Positions 42,019-50,452 of a DNA stretch of 64,000 nucleotides are shown here, in pieces. Origin of the DNA: an uncultured Desulfovibrio sp. (lineage in GTDB: Bacteria > Desulfobacterota > Desulfovibrionia > Desulfovibrionales > Desulfovibrionaceae); contig NZ_CABSIF010000006.1 in NCBI RefSeq assembly GCF_902477725.1, forward strand, positions 62,001 through 126,000, given 5' to 3'. A program made the position numbers and the translations under genes. The notes under the pieces are model-generated. The model was not told the origin of the DNA and searched no databases. It saw only the letters and a program-made list of their open reading frames with translations. Within the stretch, counting starts at the first letter, position 1. Every line of letters begins with the position of its first letter.

Positions 42019-43137
42019 TTATACGGCCACCGGGTCTTCCCAGTCTTTAAGCACAGCCTGATAGCCTATGCCCGCGAGTGATGCCGCCATTTCTTCAAGG
42101 CTGCGGCGGTCGGTGATCTCAAACTGGCCGGGATTGTGCAGATCTTCGGTTGCGCGGCCGCCCACGGCGGTGGAAACACCGGCGGAAACTCTGGTTACGC
42201 CGATGGGGACCAGGTGATCGCGCATAAAGGCGCTTTCGCGGCTGGAGCAGGTGATGCCCGCGCGCGGCAAGAAGCAGCGCATGGCCGTAACATATTGTAC
42301 AAGATGGCGGTCGTCCACACCGTGCTGCACGTCAAAATTGCCTTCATGCGGGCAGATGCGCGGGATGGAAACGCTCACATCCACCCCGGGATAGCGCCTT
42401 TGCAGCCACCATGCGTGCAGGCCTGTGGCAAAGGCGTCCTGCTCAAAAGATTCCAGCCCCAGCAATGCGCCCACGCCGATGGAGCGGATGCCGCCCTCTG
42501 CCGCACGCTGCGGCGCATTGAGCCTGAAGCCGTAATCATGCTTGGGGCCAACCGGGTGCAGCCATGCGTAAAGTTCCGGATTATACGTCTCCTGAAACAT
42601 GGTCATGCTGTCCACGCCTGCGTTCACCAGTAGTTCATATTCTTCGGTGGTGAGCGAATAGACTTCCACGCCCACCGAGGCAAAGCGGGGTTTGATGCGG
42701 CGGGCCGCATCAGCAATATATTGCGGCGAGGACAGATGCCGCGCATCGCCCGTCAGCAGCAAAATGTGCTGAAAGCCCTTGTCGGCGATAACGTCGGCCT
42801 CCGCAGCAGCCTCATCAATACTCAGATGGCGGCGTGGTTGCTTGTTCTTGGCATTGAATCCGCAGTAGCGGCACTGGTTGGTGCAGACATCGGAGATGTA
42901 GAGCGGCGTGAATATGTTTACGGCCTTGCCAAAGAAACGCAGGGTCAGGTCGCGCGCACGGCGGGCCATGGCCTCAAGGTGCGGAGCAGCCGCAGGTGAA
43001 AGCAGGGTAAGGAAATCGGCTGGCTGCAAAATTTCCTTTTGCAGCACGGCCAGAACATCCGCTTCTGTGGCGCGTGCGGCTCCTTCTGCCCGGCGGGCTG
43101 AGGGCCACGCCTGCAAGTATTCCTGAAAAGTTTCCAT
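42019..43137 (-). CDS. thiH: 2-iminoacetate synthase (tyrosine lyase) ThiH
   Basis: Radical-SAM enzyme that splits tyrosine to dehydroglycine (2-iminoacetate) and p-cresol for the thiazole ring. The [4Fe-4S] cysteines are Cys85, Cys89 and Cys92 in ISDVCTNQCRYCGFNAKN. The 372-residue length is normal. Use of ThiH rather than the oxygen-dependent ThiO agrees with an anaerobe. It lies between thiG and thiF in the riboswitch-controlled unit. Confidence 0.96.
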   Translation of the reverse strand: METFQEYLQAWPSARRAEGAARATEADVLAVLQKEILQPADFLTLLSPAAAPHLEAMARRARDLTLRFFGKAVNIFTPLYISDVCTNQCRYCGFNAKNKQPRRHLSIDEAAAEADVIADKGFQHILLLTGDARHLSSPQYIADAARRIKPRFASVGVEVYSLTTEEYELLVNAGVDSMTMFQETYNPELYAWLHPVGPKHDYGFRLNAPQRAAEGGIRSIGVGALLGLESFEQDAFATGLHAWWLQRRYPGVDVSVSIPRICPHEGNFDVQHGVDDRHLVQYVTAMRCFLPRAGITCSSRESAFMRDHLVPIGVTRVSAGVSTAVGGRATEDLHNPGQFEITDRRSLEEMAASLAGIGYQAVLKDWEDPVAV

Positions 43138-43206
43138 GTGTGATCCTTATAAGCGGTCGGCTGCCAGCGTTTTGGCTGGCGGTCAACATGGTGTGTACTG
43201 CAAACG

Positions 43207-43995
43207 TTAGCGGAGAAATCCCGTCAGCGGTGAAGACGCTTCCGCGCCTTGGCCCCGCGCCTTGACCGCGCCGGGGCCAGCCAGCCATGCATCGCGCCCG
43301 GCCCGTACCGCCGCGCCGAATGCGCGGGCCATGCTGACGGGGTCGCTGGACGAGGCAATGGCCGTGTTTACCAAACAGGCAGCCGCGCCCATTTCCATGG
43401 CCTCGCAAGCCTCCGAGGGGCGGCCAATGCCCGCGTCCACCACAATGGGCAGGTCGATTTCTTCAATCAGGATGCCCACCATTTCCTTGGTGCGCAGGCC
43501 CCTGTTGGTGCCGATGGGCGCACCCAGCGGCATGACGGCTGCCGCGCCCGCGTTGACGCAGGCCCGCGCCACGTAGAGATCGGGATTGATGTAGGGCAGC
43601 ACGGTAAAGCCGTCTTTGGCGAGTATTTCCGTAGCCTTGGCAGTTTCGTAGCCGTCAGGCAACAGATGGCGGGTGTCGGAAATGACTTCAATTTTTATCC
43701 AGTCGCCGCAACCCGCTGCACGCGCCAGCCGGGCCAGACGCACCGCTTCCTCGGCGGTTCGCGCACCCGAGGTGTTGGGCAAAAGGCGCATGTGGGCGGG
43801 AATATGCCCCATGATGCCCTGGCTGGAGGCCTGATTTTCGGCCTGTTTGTCCACACGCCGCATGGCCACGGTGATGACTTGCGCGCCGCTGGCTTCGGCC
43901 ACTGAAGGGATGAGGCTGTCGGCTCCGTATTTGCCGGTGCCGATGAAAAGACGGCTTGTAAGGGTGACGCCGCCGATGATGAAAGGATCGTTCAT
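43207..43995 (-). CDS. thiG: Thiazole synthase ThiG
   Basis: Forms the thiazole phosphate from 1-deoxyxylulose 5-phosphate, dehydroglycine and ThiS thiocarboxylate. TIM-barrel protein of 262 residues. The Schiff-base lysine is Lys101 in DWIKIEVISD, and PNTSGARTAEEAVRLARLAR and PLGAPIGTNRGL are hallmarks. It follows thiS by 66 bp and is followed by thiH after 69 bp. Confidence 0.97.
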   Translation of the reverse strand: MNDPFIIGGVTLTSRLFIGTGKYGADSLIPSVAEASGAQVITVAMRRVDKQAENQASSQGIMGHIPAHMRLLPNTSGARTAEEAVRLARLARAAGCGDWIKIEVISDTRHLLPDGYETAKATEILAKDGFTVLPYINPDLYVARACVNAGAAAVMPLGAPIGTNRGLRTKEMVGILIEEIDLPIVVDAGIGRPSEACEAMEMGAAACLVNTAIASSSDPVSMARAFGAAVRAGRDAWLAGPGAVKARGQGAEASSPLTGFLR

Positions 43996-44061
43996 TGTGC
44001 TCTCCGTCTGGAATGTGCTGGTAAAATGATGGTATTCTGGGCCGGGAACAGGGCTGGCCTG

Positions 44062-44262
44062 TTATCCTCCGCCCACAAAGTGCACGATTTCCAGACTGTC
44101 GCCCCCGCAGAGCAGGGTTTGGGCAAAACGCTCGCGGGGCAGGATTTCTCCGTTGCGTTCAACGACAACCCGTGCCGTATCATGTCCGCGCGCCGCCAGA
44201 AGTTCGGCAACGCTGCATGATTCGGCAATGGCTTCGGTTTCCCCGTTGACTGTGACATCCAT
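44062..44262 (-). CDS. thiS: Sulfur carrier protein ThiS
   Basis: Ubiquitin-like sulfur carrier of 66 residues that ends in the required double glycine (HFVGGG). The MDVTVNGE start and ERNGEILPRERFAQTLL stretch are typical. The ATG at 44262 has GGAGG in front. It is the first gene behind the TPP riboswitch. Confidence 0.94.
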   Translation of the reverse strand: MDVTVNGETEAIAESCSVAELLAARGHDTARVVVERNGEILPRERFAQTLLCGGDSLEIVHFVGGG

Positions 44263-44349
44263 ACGCGCCTCCAGAGGAAAACAACCGATGGGCTGTTTCC
44301 GAGGTTGAGGTTGTAATGGTTCTGCGGGGTAACTGATGCCGGACGGCAT

Positions 44350-44388
44350 AAAACAGAAATGCCCGCAAAAACCATTACGGCTGCGGGC
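44350..44388 (-). terminator. Riboswitch expression platform terminator
   Basis: On the minus strand GCCCGCA (44382-44388) pairs with TGCGGGC (44361-44367) and is followed by ATTTCTGTTTT. It lies between the TPP aptamer and thiS. A separate hairpin CCTGCA / TGCAGG (44398-44415) links the two. Confidence 0.65.
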
Positions 44389-44419
44389 GAGCACAATCCT
44401 GCAAATAAATGCAGGTTGG

Positions 44420-44534
44420 CCAGCTTCCCTTCGTCGGCACTATCCGCGTCAGGTGCAGAACCGCGTTGTTTTGCGCGATTCTAGGGGTCAGGGCGCTATC
44501 ACCCTTTCTCAGCCTTTGAGGCTCCCCCAGCCGG
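44420..44534 (-). promoter_or_regulatory. TPP (THI-box) riboswitch
   Basis: On the minus strand the closing stem P1 is CCGGCT / AGCTGG. The conserved CTGAGA and AGGGTG elements, then CACCTGACGCGGATAGTGCC and GAAGGGAAGC, match the thiamin pyrophosphate aptamer. It lies 158 bp upstream of thiS and should switch off thiSGHF when TPP is abundant. Confidence 0.93.
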
Positions 44535-45104
44535 TTTTTTGAGTTTAGGCCCAGGCAGGGAGGAATGCAAGCAAAACGCGCAGCACCTGAGCCGCCGAGC
44601 GGCAAACAGCAGAAATTATCGTGCACAGTTTTTTGAAGAGTGCTGACAATGCTTGGAATAAAGTGCTTGCATGGATTCACGAAAAGGGTGAAAATTTTCA
44701 CATCACTGCTTGGAATATGCGATTATAAGCAACCTACCTTCTGAAACAGTAGTAAACAACTGTACTAATGGCGCACTCACGGTGCTGGTTCCTTAAAACC
44801 ATGCAGGATGTATGCTGATTTGCTTTGGACAGAGTCCTCTGCGAGTGCATTGAGCGGACAATTTGTATGGACAGAAGTTGGTATTGAGGGTAGGTCGAAA
44901 AGCAGGAAAGTTTATGATTAGCAATGTTGACCAGTTAACTGGGGATTCTGGTTGGTCGCGGTTGTGATGCCCGACGCATTGGCAAGGAGGAAGCAGACTG
45001 TGCATTGTTCCGCGGGATTCAGTAGCGTTTTTCTGGGGTAGCGGCTGTGTGCTTTGGAATGATTTGCAGGCTGCGACCAGAAGAACAAAACAGGGAGAGA
45101 CACG
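44535..45104. other. Divergent intergenic region thiS / cstA
   Basis: About 570 bp between the riboswitch and cstA with no supported gene. The left part must hold the thi promoter; no strong -35/-10 pair is obvious. Toward cstA there is a possible sigma-54 site. The middle part (44640-44760) is A+T-rich without clear structure. Confidence 0.35.
44980..44995 (+). promoter_or_regulatory. Possible sigma-54 promoter of cstA
   Basis: TGGCAAGGAGGAAGCA keeps GG-N10-GC and the TGGCA half, but has AA instead of TT before the GC. It lies 110 bp before the cstA start. No activator gene is near. The GGAGG within it could also be coincidental. Confidence 0.3.
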
Positions 45105-46946
45105 ATGGAAAGCTTGGAGCACATTAATGCCATCACGCTAGTGTTTGCGGCATTGTGCATATTTGCCATTGCCTACCGGGTGTATGGCATTTTTCTGGCA
45201 AACAAGGTTCTGAAACTGGACGCGGGCCGTATTACGCCCGCCGTTCGTTTTGCTGATGGTCACGACTACGTCAAAACCAACGAATTTGTTCTCTACGGCC
45301 ACCATTTTGCCGCCATCGCGGCTGCTGGGCCGCTGGTTGGCCCTGTGCTTGCCGCGCAGTTCGGCTACTTGCCCGGCGCGCTGTGGATTCTGATTGGCTG
45401 CGTGCTCGGCGGCGCAGTGCACGACATGGTGGTGCTGTTCGCCTCCGTGCGGCACAAGGGCCAGAGCCTTTCGGCTATCGCCCAGCGCGAGGTTGGCCCC
45501 GTTACGGGTACCGTGGCGGGCATCGCCGTGCTGTGCATTCTTATCCTGACCCTGGCCGGTCTTTCGCTGGCCTGCATCAGCGCCATGCACAACGCGCCCT
45601 GGTCGCTGTTTATCGTGGTCATCACCATGCCTATCGCCATGCTCATGGGCCTGATCATGCGCTTCAAGCAGAACAGCGTTCTGCTTGCCAGCCTTGTGGG
45701 TCTGGTGCTGCTGGTTGTGGGTATTCTGAGCGGCCATGATCTCATGCAGAAGGACGTTCTGGGCTGGGCCTTTGACTGGAACCGCGACACCGTGGCTCTG
45801 GCCATCGCTGGCTACGGCTTCCTCGCTTCCGTTCTGCCCGTGTGGTTCCTGCTGGTGCCGCGCGACTATCTTTCCACCTATCTCAAGATCGGCACCATCC
45901 TTATGCTGGCCGTGGGCATCATCTTTGTGCAGCCCACCCTGCTCATGCCCACCGTTACTCCCTTTATTAACGGCGGTGGCCCCGTGATCGGCGGGCCTGC
46001 ATTGCCCTTTATCTTCATCACCATCGCTTGCGGCGCCATGTCCGGCTTCCATGCCATCATCGGCACAGGCACAACGCCCAAAATGATCGGCAACGAGCGC
46101 GACATCCTCTTTGTGGGTTACGGCGCCATGCTGACCGAAGGTTTTGTTGCCATCATGGCCTTGATCGCCGCCTGCACCCTGATGCCCGGCGACTATTTTG
46201 CCATCAACTCCACCCCTGACAAGTTCAGCTCGCTGATCGCCGCGCACCCCGCGTTGAATACTGTTGACCTGGGCTTCTTTGAAGAAAAGATCGGCCTGAA
46301 CCTGCATGCCCGCCCCGGCGGCGCAGTTTCTCTGGCCGTGGGCATGGCCCACATTTTCCACAAGATCCCCTACATGGATCACCTGATGGCCTACTGGTAC
46401 AACTTTGCCGTCATGTTTGAAGCCGTCTTCATCCTGACCGCCATTGACGCCGGTACCCGCGTGGGCCGCTTCTTCCTGCAGGAAATGCTGGGCAAGGTGT
46501 ACGCGCCCTTTGGCGACAAGAACTGGATGCCCGGCGTCTACATCACCAGCTTCATCTTCACGTCCATGTGGGGCTACCTGATGTACACCGGCAACATCAG
46601 CAACATCTGGCCCCTGTTCGGTCTGAGCAACCAGCTGCTTGCTGGCTGCGCCCTGATCGTGTGCACCTCCATGCTGCTGCGCATGAACCGCGGCAAGCTC
46701 AGCCTTGTTACGGCCATCCCCGGTATCTTCCTGACCGCCGTGACCTTCTGGGCTGGCTACTTGCAGGTCACCAAGACCTACATCCCCGGCGGCAAGTATC
46801 TGCTTGCTTTCCTGGCCTGCCTGGTCATGGTGCTGATGGTCTTTGTGCTTGTGGGCACCATCCGCCGCTGGATTGAGCTTATGAACATCAAGGGTACGGT
46901 TAACGACGCTTACGGCGAACCCGTGCGCGTCCTGGCCGAAGAATAA
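45105..46946 (+). CDS. cstA: Carbon starvation protein CstA (peptide/pyruvate transporter family)
   Basis: Integral membrane protein of 613 residues with about 16 hydrophobic segments. VYGIFLANKVLKLD near 26-39, NEFVLYGHHFAAIAAAGPLV near 59-78 and SGFHAIIGTGTTPKMIGNER in the middle are family hallmarks. In enterobacteria, CstA-family proteins import peptides or pyruvate; in a fermenter or sulfate reducer, pyruvate or small-peptide uptake is plausible but unproven. GGGAGAG precedes the ATG. It has its own terminator and probably its own promoter. Confidence 0.95.
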   Translation: MESLEHINAITLVFAALCIFAIAYRVYGIFLANKVLKLDAGRITPAVRFADGHDYVKTNEFVLYGHHFAAIAAAGPLVGPVLAAQFGYLPGALWILIGCVLGGAVHDMVVLFASVRHKGQSLSAIAQREVGPVTGTVAGIAVLCILILTLAGLSLACISAMHNAPWSLFIVVITMPIAMLMGLIMRFKQNSVLLASLVGLVLLVVGILSGHDLMQKDVLGWAFDWNRDTVALAIAGYGFLASVLPVWFLLVPRDYLSTYLKIGTILMLAVGIIFVQPTLLMPTVTPFINGGGPVIGGPALPFIFITIACGAMSGFHAIIGTGTTPKMIGNERDILFVGYGAMLTEGFVAIMALIAACTLMPGDYFAINSTPDKFSSLIAAHPALNTVDLGFFEEKIGLNLHARPGGAVSLAVGMAHIFHKIPYMDHLMAYWYNFAVMFEAVFILTAIDAGTRVGRFFLQEMLGKVYAPFGDKNWMPGVYITSFIFTSMWGYLMYTGNISNIWPLFGLSNQLLAGCALIVCTSMLLRMNRGKLSLVTAIPGIFLTAVTFWAGYLQVTKTYIPGGKYLLAFLACLVMVLMVFVLVGTIRRWIELMNIKGTVNDAYGEPVRVLAEE

Positions 46947-46987
46947 CAGAAGAATAACTGAGAGCCGCCGCTGGCGGCGGGCATAAC

Positions 46988-47027
46988 AAAGCTCCCCCGG
47001 AATCTCGCGGTTCCGGGGGAGCTTTTT
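46988..47027 (+). terminator. Terminator of cstA
   Basis: A 13-bp stem AGCTCCCCCGGAA / TTCCGGGGGAGCT with an 8-base loop followed by five T. It lies between cstA and the convergent HEAT-type gene. Confidence 0.92.
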
Positions 47028-47077
47028 GTTTATGGCAAGTGCCAGCGATGGCTTGCAGGCTGCGCGAAAGAAGAACG

Positions 47078-47806
47078 TTACTTCAGCTTGCCCTCAAGGG
47101 CCTCGGCAGCAATCTGGCTGGCGGTTTTTTCGTAAACATCTTCGCCGTCAAAAAGTTCGCAGGGAGCGGTATTGTCCGCTTCGGCCAGTCGGCGCAAGGC
47201 AGGGGCGTCCATGAGGTCAGGCGGCAGTTGGCTGAGCGCCCATGCGGCCATGCCCTGGCACACAGGGTCAACGTCTTCCAGCCCTTTCAGCAGCCAGGGG
47301 CGGGCGGTCAGGCACAATTGCGGGCGTGCCTGGGCAAGACGACCGATGGCCCAGTAGCAGGAGCGGCGCAGGGTGTCGTTGTCGCAATAATTGTCATCGC
47401 GGCCAAGATCAATGATGTAGCTGATAAGAATGCGGTGAAAATCCTTGGCCAGGGATTCGCTGGCAGCGAGGATTTCTGCAAAGGCCTCGGGGATGCCCCA
47501 GCCGATGTTGCCGGATTCTTCGTTGAGGTGCCACATGAGGCGGCGGATGATATTCCTGGCCGTTTCCGGCTGTTCCTGCATCAGGCGCGCCGTTATCTGC
47601 CCCAGCGCAACTGCGGCGCGGTGCATGGTCTGGGGGCCGAGCAGAAGAAAGGAAAAGAGCGGCCCTACATTTTCAAGGCCGCCTTGGGCGATTTCGTCCA
47701 GGTGTTCGCGCCACTGCGGGCTGACAAGGCATTCCTTAAGCTTTTGTTTTGTGGATCGCATGCGGGCCATGAGCAGTTCCTCCACGGTCTGTTTCCAAGC
47801 TTGCAT
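47078..47806 (-). CDS. HEAT-repeat-like protein (DVU0298-type)
   Basis: A 242-residue soluble, mostly helical protein. Its repeated pattern of paired helices (HRAAVALGQITARLM; RRSCYWAIGRLAQARPQL; CQGMAAWALSQLPPDL) is that of HEAT/armadillo-type repeats, which usually mediate protein contacts. It resembles a family known from Desulfovibrio as DVU0298; I name that from memory and only tentatively. It lies alone, convergent with cstA, upstream of a repeat-rich gap. Function unknown. Confidence 0.8.
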   Translation of the reverse strand: MQAWKQTVEELLMARMRSTKQKLKECLVSPQWREHLDEIAQGGLENVGPLFSFLLLGPQTMHRAAVALGQITARLMQEQPETARNIIRRLMWHLNEESGNIGWGIPEAFAEILAASESLAKDFHRILISYIIDLGRDDNYCDNDTLRRSCYWAIGRLAQARPQLCLTARPWLLKGLEDVDPVCQGMAAWALSQLPPDLMDAPALRRLAEADNTAPCELFDGEDVYEKTASQIAAEALEGKLK

Positions 47807-47879
47807 TCATAGTGAGCGCTTTTGAGCAATCTGGCAAGGCAGGAATCTGGTGAGTTGTTTCGCCTTGCGGCGGGATTGC

Positions 47880-48040
47880 GCCCTTCGGGCGCGGAATTTT
47901 CGCCACCTGGCGAAATTGGGGACGCCTGCCCGGCGCGGGGCAAGTGTGGGGCTTGGGGGAATAGAGCGTATTTTTTGCCCTTCGGGCACGGAATTTTCGC
48001 CACCTGGCGAAGTTTGGGACGCCTCCCCGGCGCGGGGCAA
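47880..48040. repeat. Two copies of a 64-bp direct repeat
   Basis: Copies at 47880-47943 and 47977-48040 differ at four of 64 positions and are spaced 97 bp start to start. Each contains two small hairpins, GCCC-TTC-GGGC (one base changed in copy 2) and TTCGCC-ACCT-GGCGAA. The unit ends GGCGCGGGGCAA. Confidence 0.85.
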
Positions 48041-48334
48041 AGGGGACCGGTTATGGGGCTGCGCCCCCTCCTCGGCCCCCTCTGCACTCCCCCCGGAGCA
48101 CCCTCCTGGCAGTTTTTAATTCTCGTGGGATTGCGAGGGCACGCGTCTTGTGCTGCGGGAGCTTCCTTCTCTCGCTGCGCTCGCTCAGGCGATCTCCCTC
48201 CGCGACGCGTAAATGCCAGAGGCCGCTTTCGCTTCGCTCAGTAACCGTTTCAGCCAACACTTATTGTCTAGATTGGATATTGAAAAATTGCGAATAACAG
48301 GAATCAGAGCCGTCATCAGAAGGGGGTCATGAAG

Positions 48335-48372
48335 TCGCCTTCCTTATACTCGCCGGAGCGGAGCGAAGGCGA
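48335..48372. repeat. 8-bp inverted repeat
   Basis: Arms TCGCCTTC (48335-48342) and GAAGGCGA (48365-48372) enclose 22 bases. Part of the repeat-rich gap; role unknown. Confidence 0.45.
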
Positions 48373-48425
48373 TGGTTGGTGTTGGGCGAATTTGCAAAAT
48401 ACGCTTTTTGCGGGCTGAACAGGAA

Positions 48426-48481
48426 GCGCCGGGATTTTGAGCGCAGCGTACTCATGTACGTGAGCATCAAAATCCCGGCGC
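48426..48481. repeat. 15-bp perfect inverted repeat
   Basis: Arms GCGCCGGGATTTTGA (48426-48440) and TCAAAATCCCGGCGC (48467-48481) enclose a 26-base loop with CTCATGTACGTGAG, itself partly palindromic. There is no T-run. It could be a member of a dispersed palindromic family; only one copy is in the window. Confidence 0.7.
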
Positions 48482-48525
48482 TGACGCATTCAGGCCGTAA
48501 AAGTCGGGTTTGCGTAAATCAGCCT

Positions 48526-48546
48526 GACAGGCTCACCATGCCTGTC
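48526..48546 (-). terminator. Weak terminator after the lysO C-part gene
   Basis: GACAGGC / GCCTGTC with a 7-base loop lies 27 bp after the stop codon on the minus strand. No strong T-run. Confidence 0.35.
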
Positions 48547-48573
48547 TTAATGGGCAAGTTCTTTACGACTGCC

Positions 48574-49173
48574 TTAAAGGGTACAGAAAAAAATCACCCA
48601 GAACGGCACGCTGAAATCAAGTATCATGGCATGTACGATGGAAACAAAAATCCAGTCCTTGCCGCAATACTTTGTAATAACAGGCAGCGTCGTATCCATG
48701 GTAGACGCCCCGCCGCAACTGATCGGTGCCAGCGGGCCAAGATACTTCGCCAGCAAGGGCGTGAGCAGCAACGTGATGAGCTCACGGGCAATATTGCTGA
48801 TAAGCGCAATAGTGCCCAGCTCCGGCCCCTTGTATTGCGAAATGAAGATGGACGACAGCGAGTAGTAGGCAAAGCCCGCGCCCACGGCCATGCATTCGCT
48901 CACGCTGTAGGCCAGAAACAGACTCATGAGAGCCGTGCCCGCAAATGTGCCCACAGTGGTTGCCAGCGGCAGCAGCAAAACGCGCGGGCGCAACGTGCGC
49001 AAAATTTCGCCCAGCCTGCGATCCGAACCGATGGAAATGCCCACCAGCAGCATGAGCAGCCACAGGGCGTATATCGTGAAGTCGTGCTCCACCAGATAGG
49101 TGGGTATCAGCTCCACGCGGGCAAGCAACACACCGGAACAAAAGAAAAACAGGATGATAAGGCTACCCTTCAT
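48574..49173 (-). CDS. LysO-type (DUF340) exporter, C-terminal part
   Basis: A 199-residue membrane protein that corresponds to the C-terminal domain of the lysine exporter LysO (DUF340). GISIGSDRR near 51-59, GAGFAYYSLSSIFISQYKGP near 97-116 and SCGGASTMDTTLPVITKYCG near 152-171 are family marks. Five to six hydrophobic segments are present. The ATG at 49173 overlaps the end of the preceding gene by 11 bp. E. coli LysO is a single protein of about 300 residues; here two coupled genes share the job. Confidence 0.85.
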   Translation of the reverse strand: MKGSLIILFFFCSGVLLARVELIPTYLVEHDFTIYALWLLMLLVGISIGSDRRLGEILRTLRPRVLLLPLATTVGTFAGTALMSLFLAYSVSECMAVGAGFAYYSLSSIFISQYKGPELGTIALISNIARELITLLLTPLLAKYLGPLAPISCGGASTMDTTLPVITKYCGKDWIFVSIVHAMILDFSVPFWVIFFCTL

Positions 49174-49495
49174 GGTTGGGTGCCTCAGCATCGGACGCCT
49201 TTTGTTGGGGAGAAATCCCTGTGGGAGTGGGCGTTTTGGTGAAGAATCGGCGGATCATCGCTACGCAGGCAAAGGAACCCAGAATGCCCGCAACCGTGAG
49301 GGCCAGGGCAGCGCCGCCAAGCCGAGGCAGGGACTGCATGAGCAGCTCGTTGCTGCCTACGGATATGCCAAGAGCAAAAAGCAGCAGCATGATGGCGGGT
49401 GTGACGCAACGTGTCAGCGAGGTGATCCAGGGCTGGCCGCGCAGCAGAAAGCCAAGGGCCATGCCAAGAAAGGTAAGTCCAAGCGCAATAAACAT
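49163..49495 (-). CDS. LysO-type (DUF340) exporter, N-terminal part
   Basis: A 110-residue membrane protein with three hydrophobic segments that corresponds to the N-terminal domain of LysO. TPAIMLLLFALGISVGSNELL near 31-51 parallels LLMLLVGISIGSDRR in the C-part, so the halves may be related. The last 28 residues are hydrophilic and would link the halves in a fused protein. The start at 49495 is chosen because the open frame upstream has no membrane or family character. It overlaps the C-part by 11 bp. Confidence 0.8.
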   Translation of the reverse strand: MFIALGLTFLGMALGFLLRGQPWITSLTRCVTPAIMLLLFALGISVGSNELLMQSLPRLGGAALALTVAGILGSFACVAMIRRFFTKTPTPTGISPQQKASDAEAPNHEG

Positions 49496-49585
49496 GGAAA
49501 GAAAATCTCCTCTCGGTCGCCCATGAGCGACAATGAAGGGCAGCCCGAAGCGCGCGGCGACCCCCACGTGTCCTGTTTGCGGGTC

Positions 49586-50452
49586 TTAGCGCAAAATGTG
49601 GCGCAGGGCTTCGCGCAGCAGGGCCAGCATGGATGCATAACGCTGGTCGAACTGGAGCAGGTTGTCCACGTCCCAGAGAACCCATACCAGCTTGCCGCGG
49701 TGGCGGATTTGTTGGGGAGGCCGCAGCCCGCCGGGGAGCGCAACGGCATTGGCTGCCGCCGAACCCATGACCACCACGCCTCTGGCGCGGAGTTGGGCAG
49801 CGCCAGACCAGAACACGTCCGCATTGGCCGCAAAGCCATTGTCCGCCATGGGTGGTACGGCTGGCGGCAATGCAGCGGGATCGGGAGGGAGGCACGAGGG
49901 CCAGAAGGTATGCGTACCAGCGGGATGCCCCAGATCTTTCAGCAGGCGCTGCAAAAACTGGCGGCGTTCCAGACGGCCCGGAGTCTGCGGGTCGCAGAGG
50001 TCGGGGCCAAGATTCCAGTATGTCCACAATATGGGGCCGGGGCGGGTCTGTTCCAGTCGGGCCTGCCATGGGGCGGGCCACACGTGGGGAGGCAAGGGCA
50101 GCCAAGCGGCGGCCTTGCTCGGTTCTGCGGCTGGAGCGGCTTCGGCATGGGCGGTATCCGGCCCTGCGGGCATGTGGGGTCGCCGCTGGGGGGGGACTTC
50201 TCGGCTTGCCACGGGGCTTGCCGATCGCGGACTTTGCTGTTGCTTGCCTTGCTGCTGACCACGTTGCTGCCAAGGCTGGCGCTCACGCGCGGGCTGGCCT
50301 GTGCGCGCCTGGCTGTGGGCGTTGGCAGATGCCGCGCGAGACGCCTCCTGTTGGGGGGCGGCAAAGGCATCGTAGCCTTCGGGCATGAGCAGGGTGGTAA
50401 GCCCCCGGCGCTGCCAGAGCGCGCTGACGGGGTTCACGAGCGCAAAAGCCAT
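49586..50452 (-). CDS. Hypothetical protein with disordered N-terminal linker
   Basis: A 288-residue protein I do not recognise. Residues about 30-110 are Gln/Pro/Ala/Arg-rich and likely disordered. The C-terminal half is compact: GPILWTYWNLGPDL near 139, LLKDLGHPAGTHTFWPS near 170 and ARGVVVMGSAAANAVALPGG near 223, followed by GKLVWVLWDVDNLLQ. The GSAAANA segment faintly recalls uracil-DNA glycosylase-like folds, but I would not assign that. It starts within the end of coaBC (ATG at 50452; a GTG two codons upstream is possible), so it is coupled to coaBC. Confidence 0.65.
   Translation of the reverse strand: MAFALVNPVSALWQRRGLTTLLMPEGYDAFAAPQQEASRAASANAHSQARTGQPARERQPWQQRGQQQGKQQQSPRSASPVASREVPPQRRPHMPAGPDTAHAEAAPAAEPSKAAAWLPLPPHVWPAPWQARLEQTRPGPILWTYWNLGPDLCDPQTPGRLERRQFLQRLLKDLGHPAGTHTFWPSCLPPDPAALPPAVPPMADNGFAANADVFWSGAAQLRARGVVVMGSAAANAVALPGGLRPPQQIRHRGKLVWVLWDVDNLLQFDQRYASMLALLREALRHILR

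Larger units (their letters stand above)
47807..48573. other. Repeat-rich gene-free stretch
   Basis: About 770 bp with no credible gene in any frame; the open frames here are short, Pro/Gly/Arg-rich and have no family likeness. It holds a 64-bp direct repeat (47880-47943 and 47977-48040), two long hairpins (48335-48372 and 48426-48481) and a G+C-rich part (48050-48240) with GCGAGCG-type runs. A weak terminator hairpin for lysO closes it. Confidence 0.6.

Noticed and set aside
47822..48244. Short open frames in the repeat-rich gap
   Set aside because: They are Pro/Gly/Arg-rich, follow the 64-bp repeats and lack ribosome sites.
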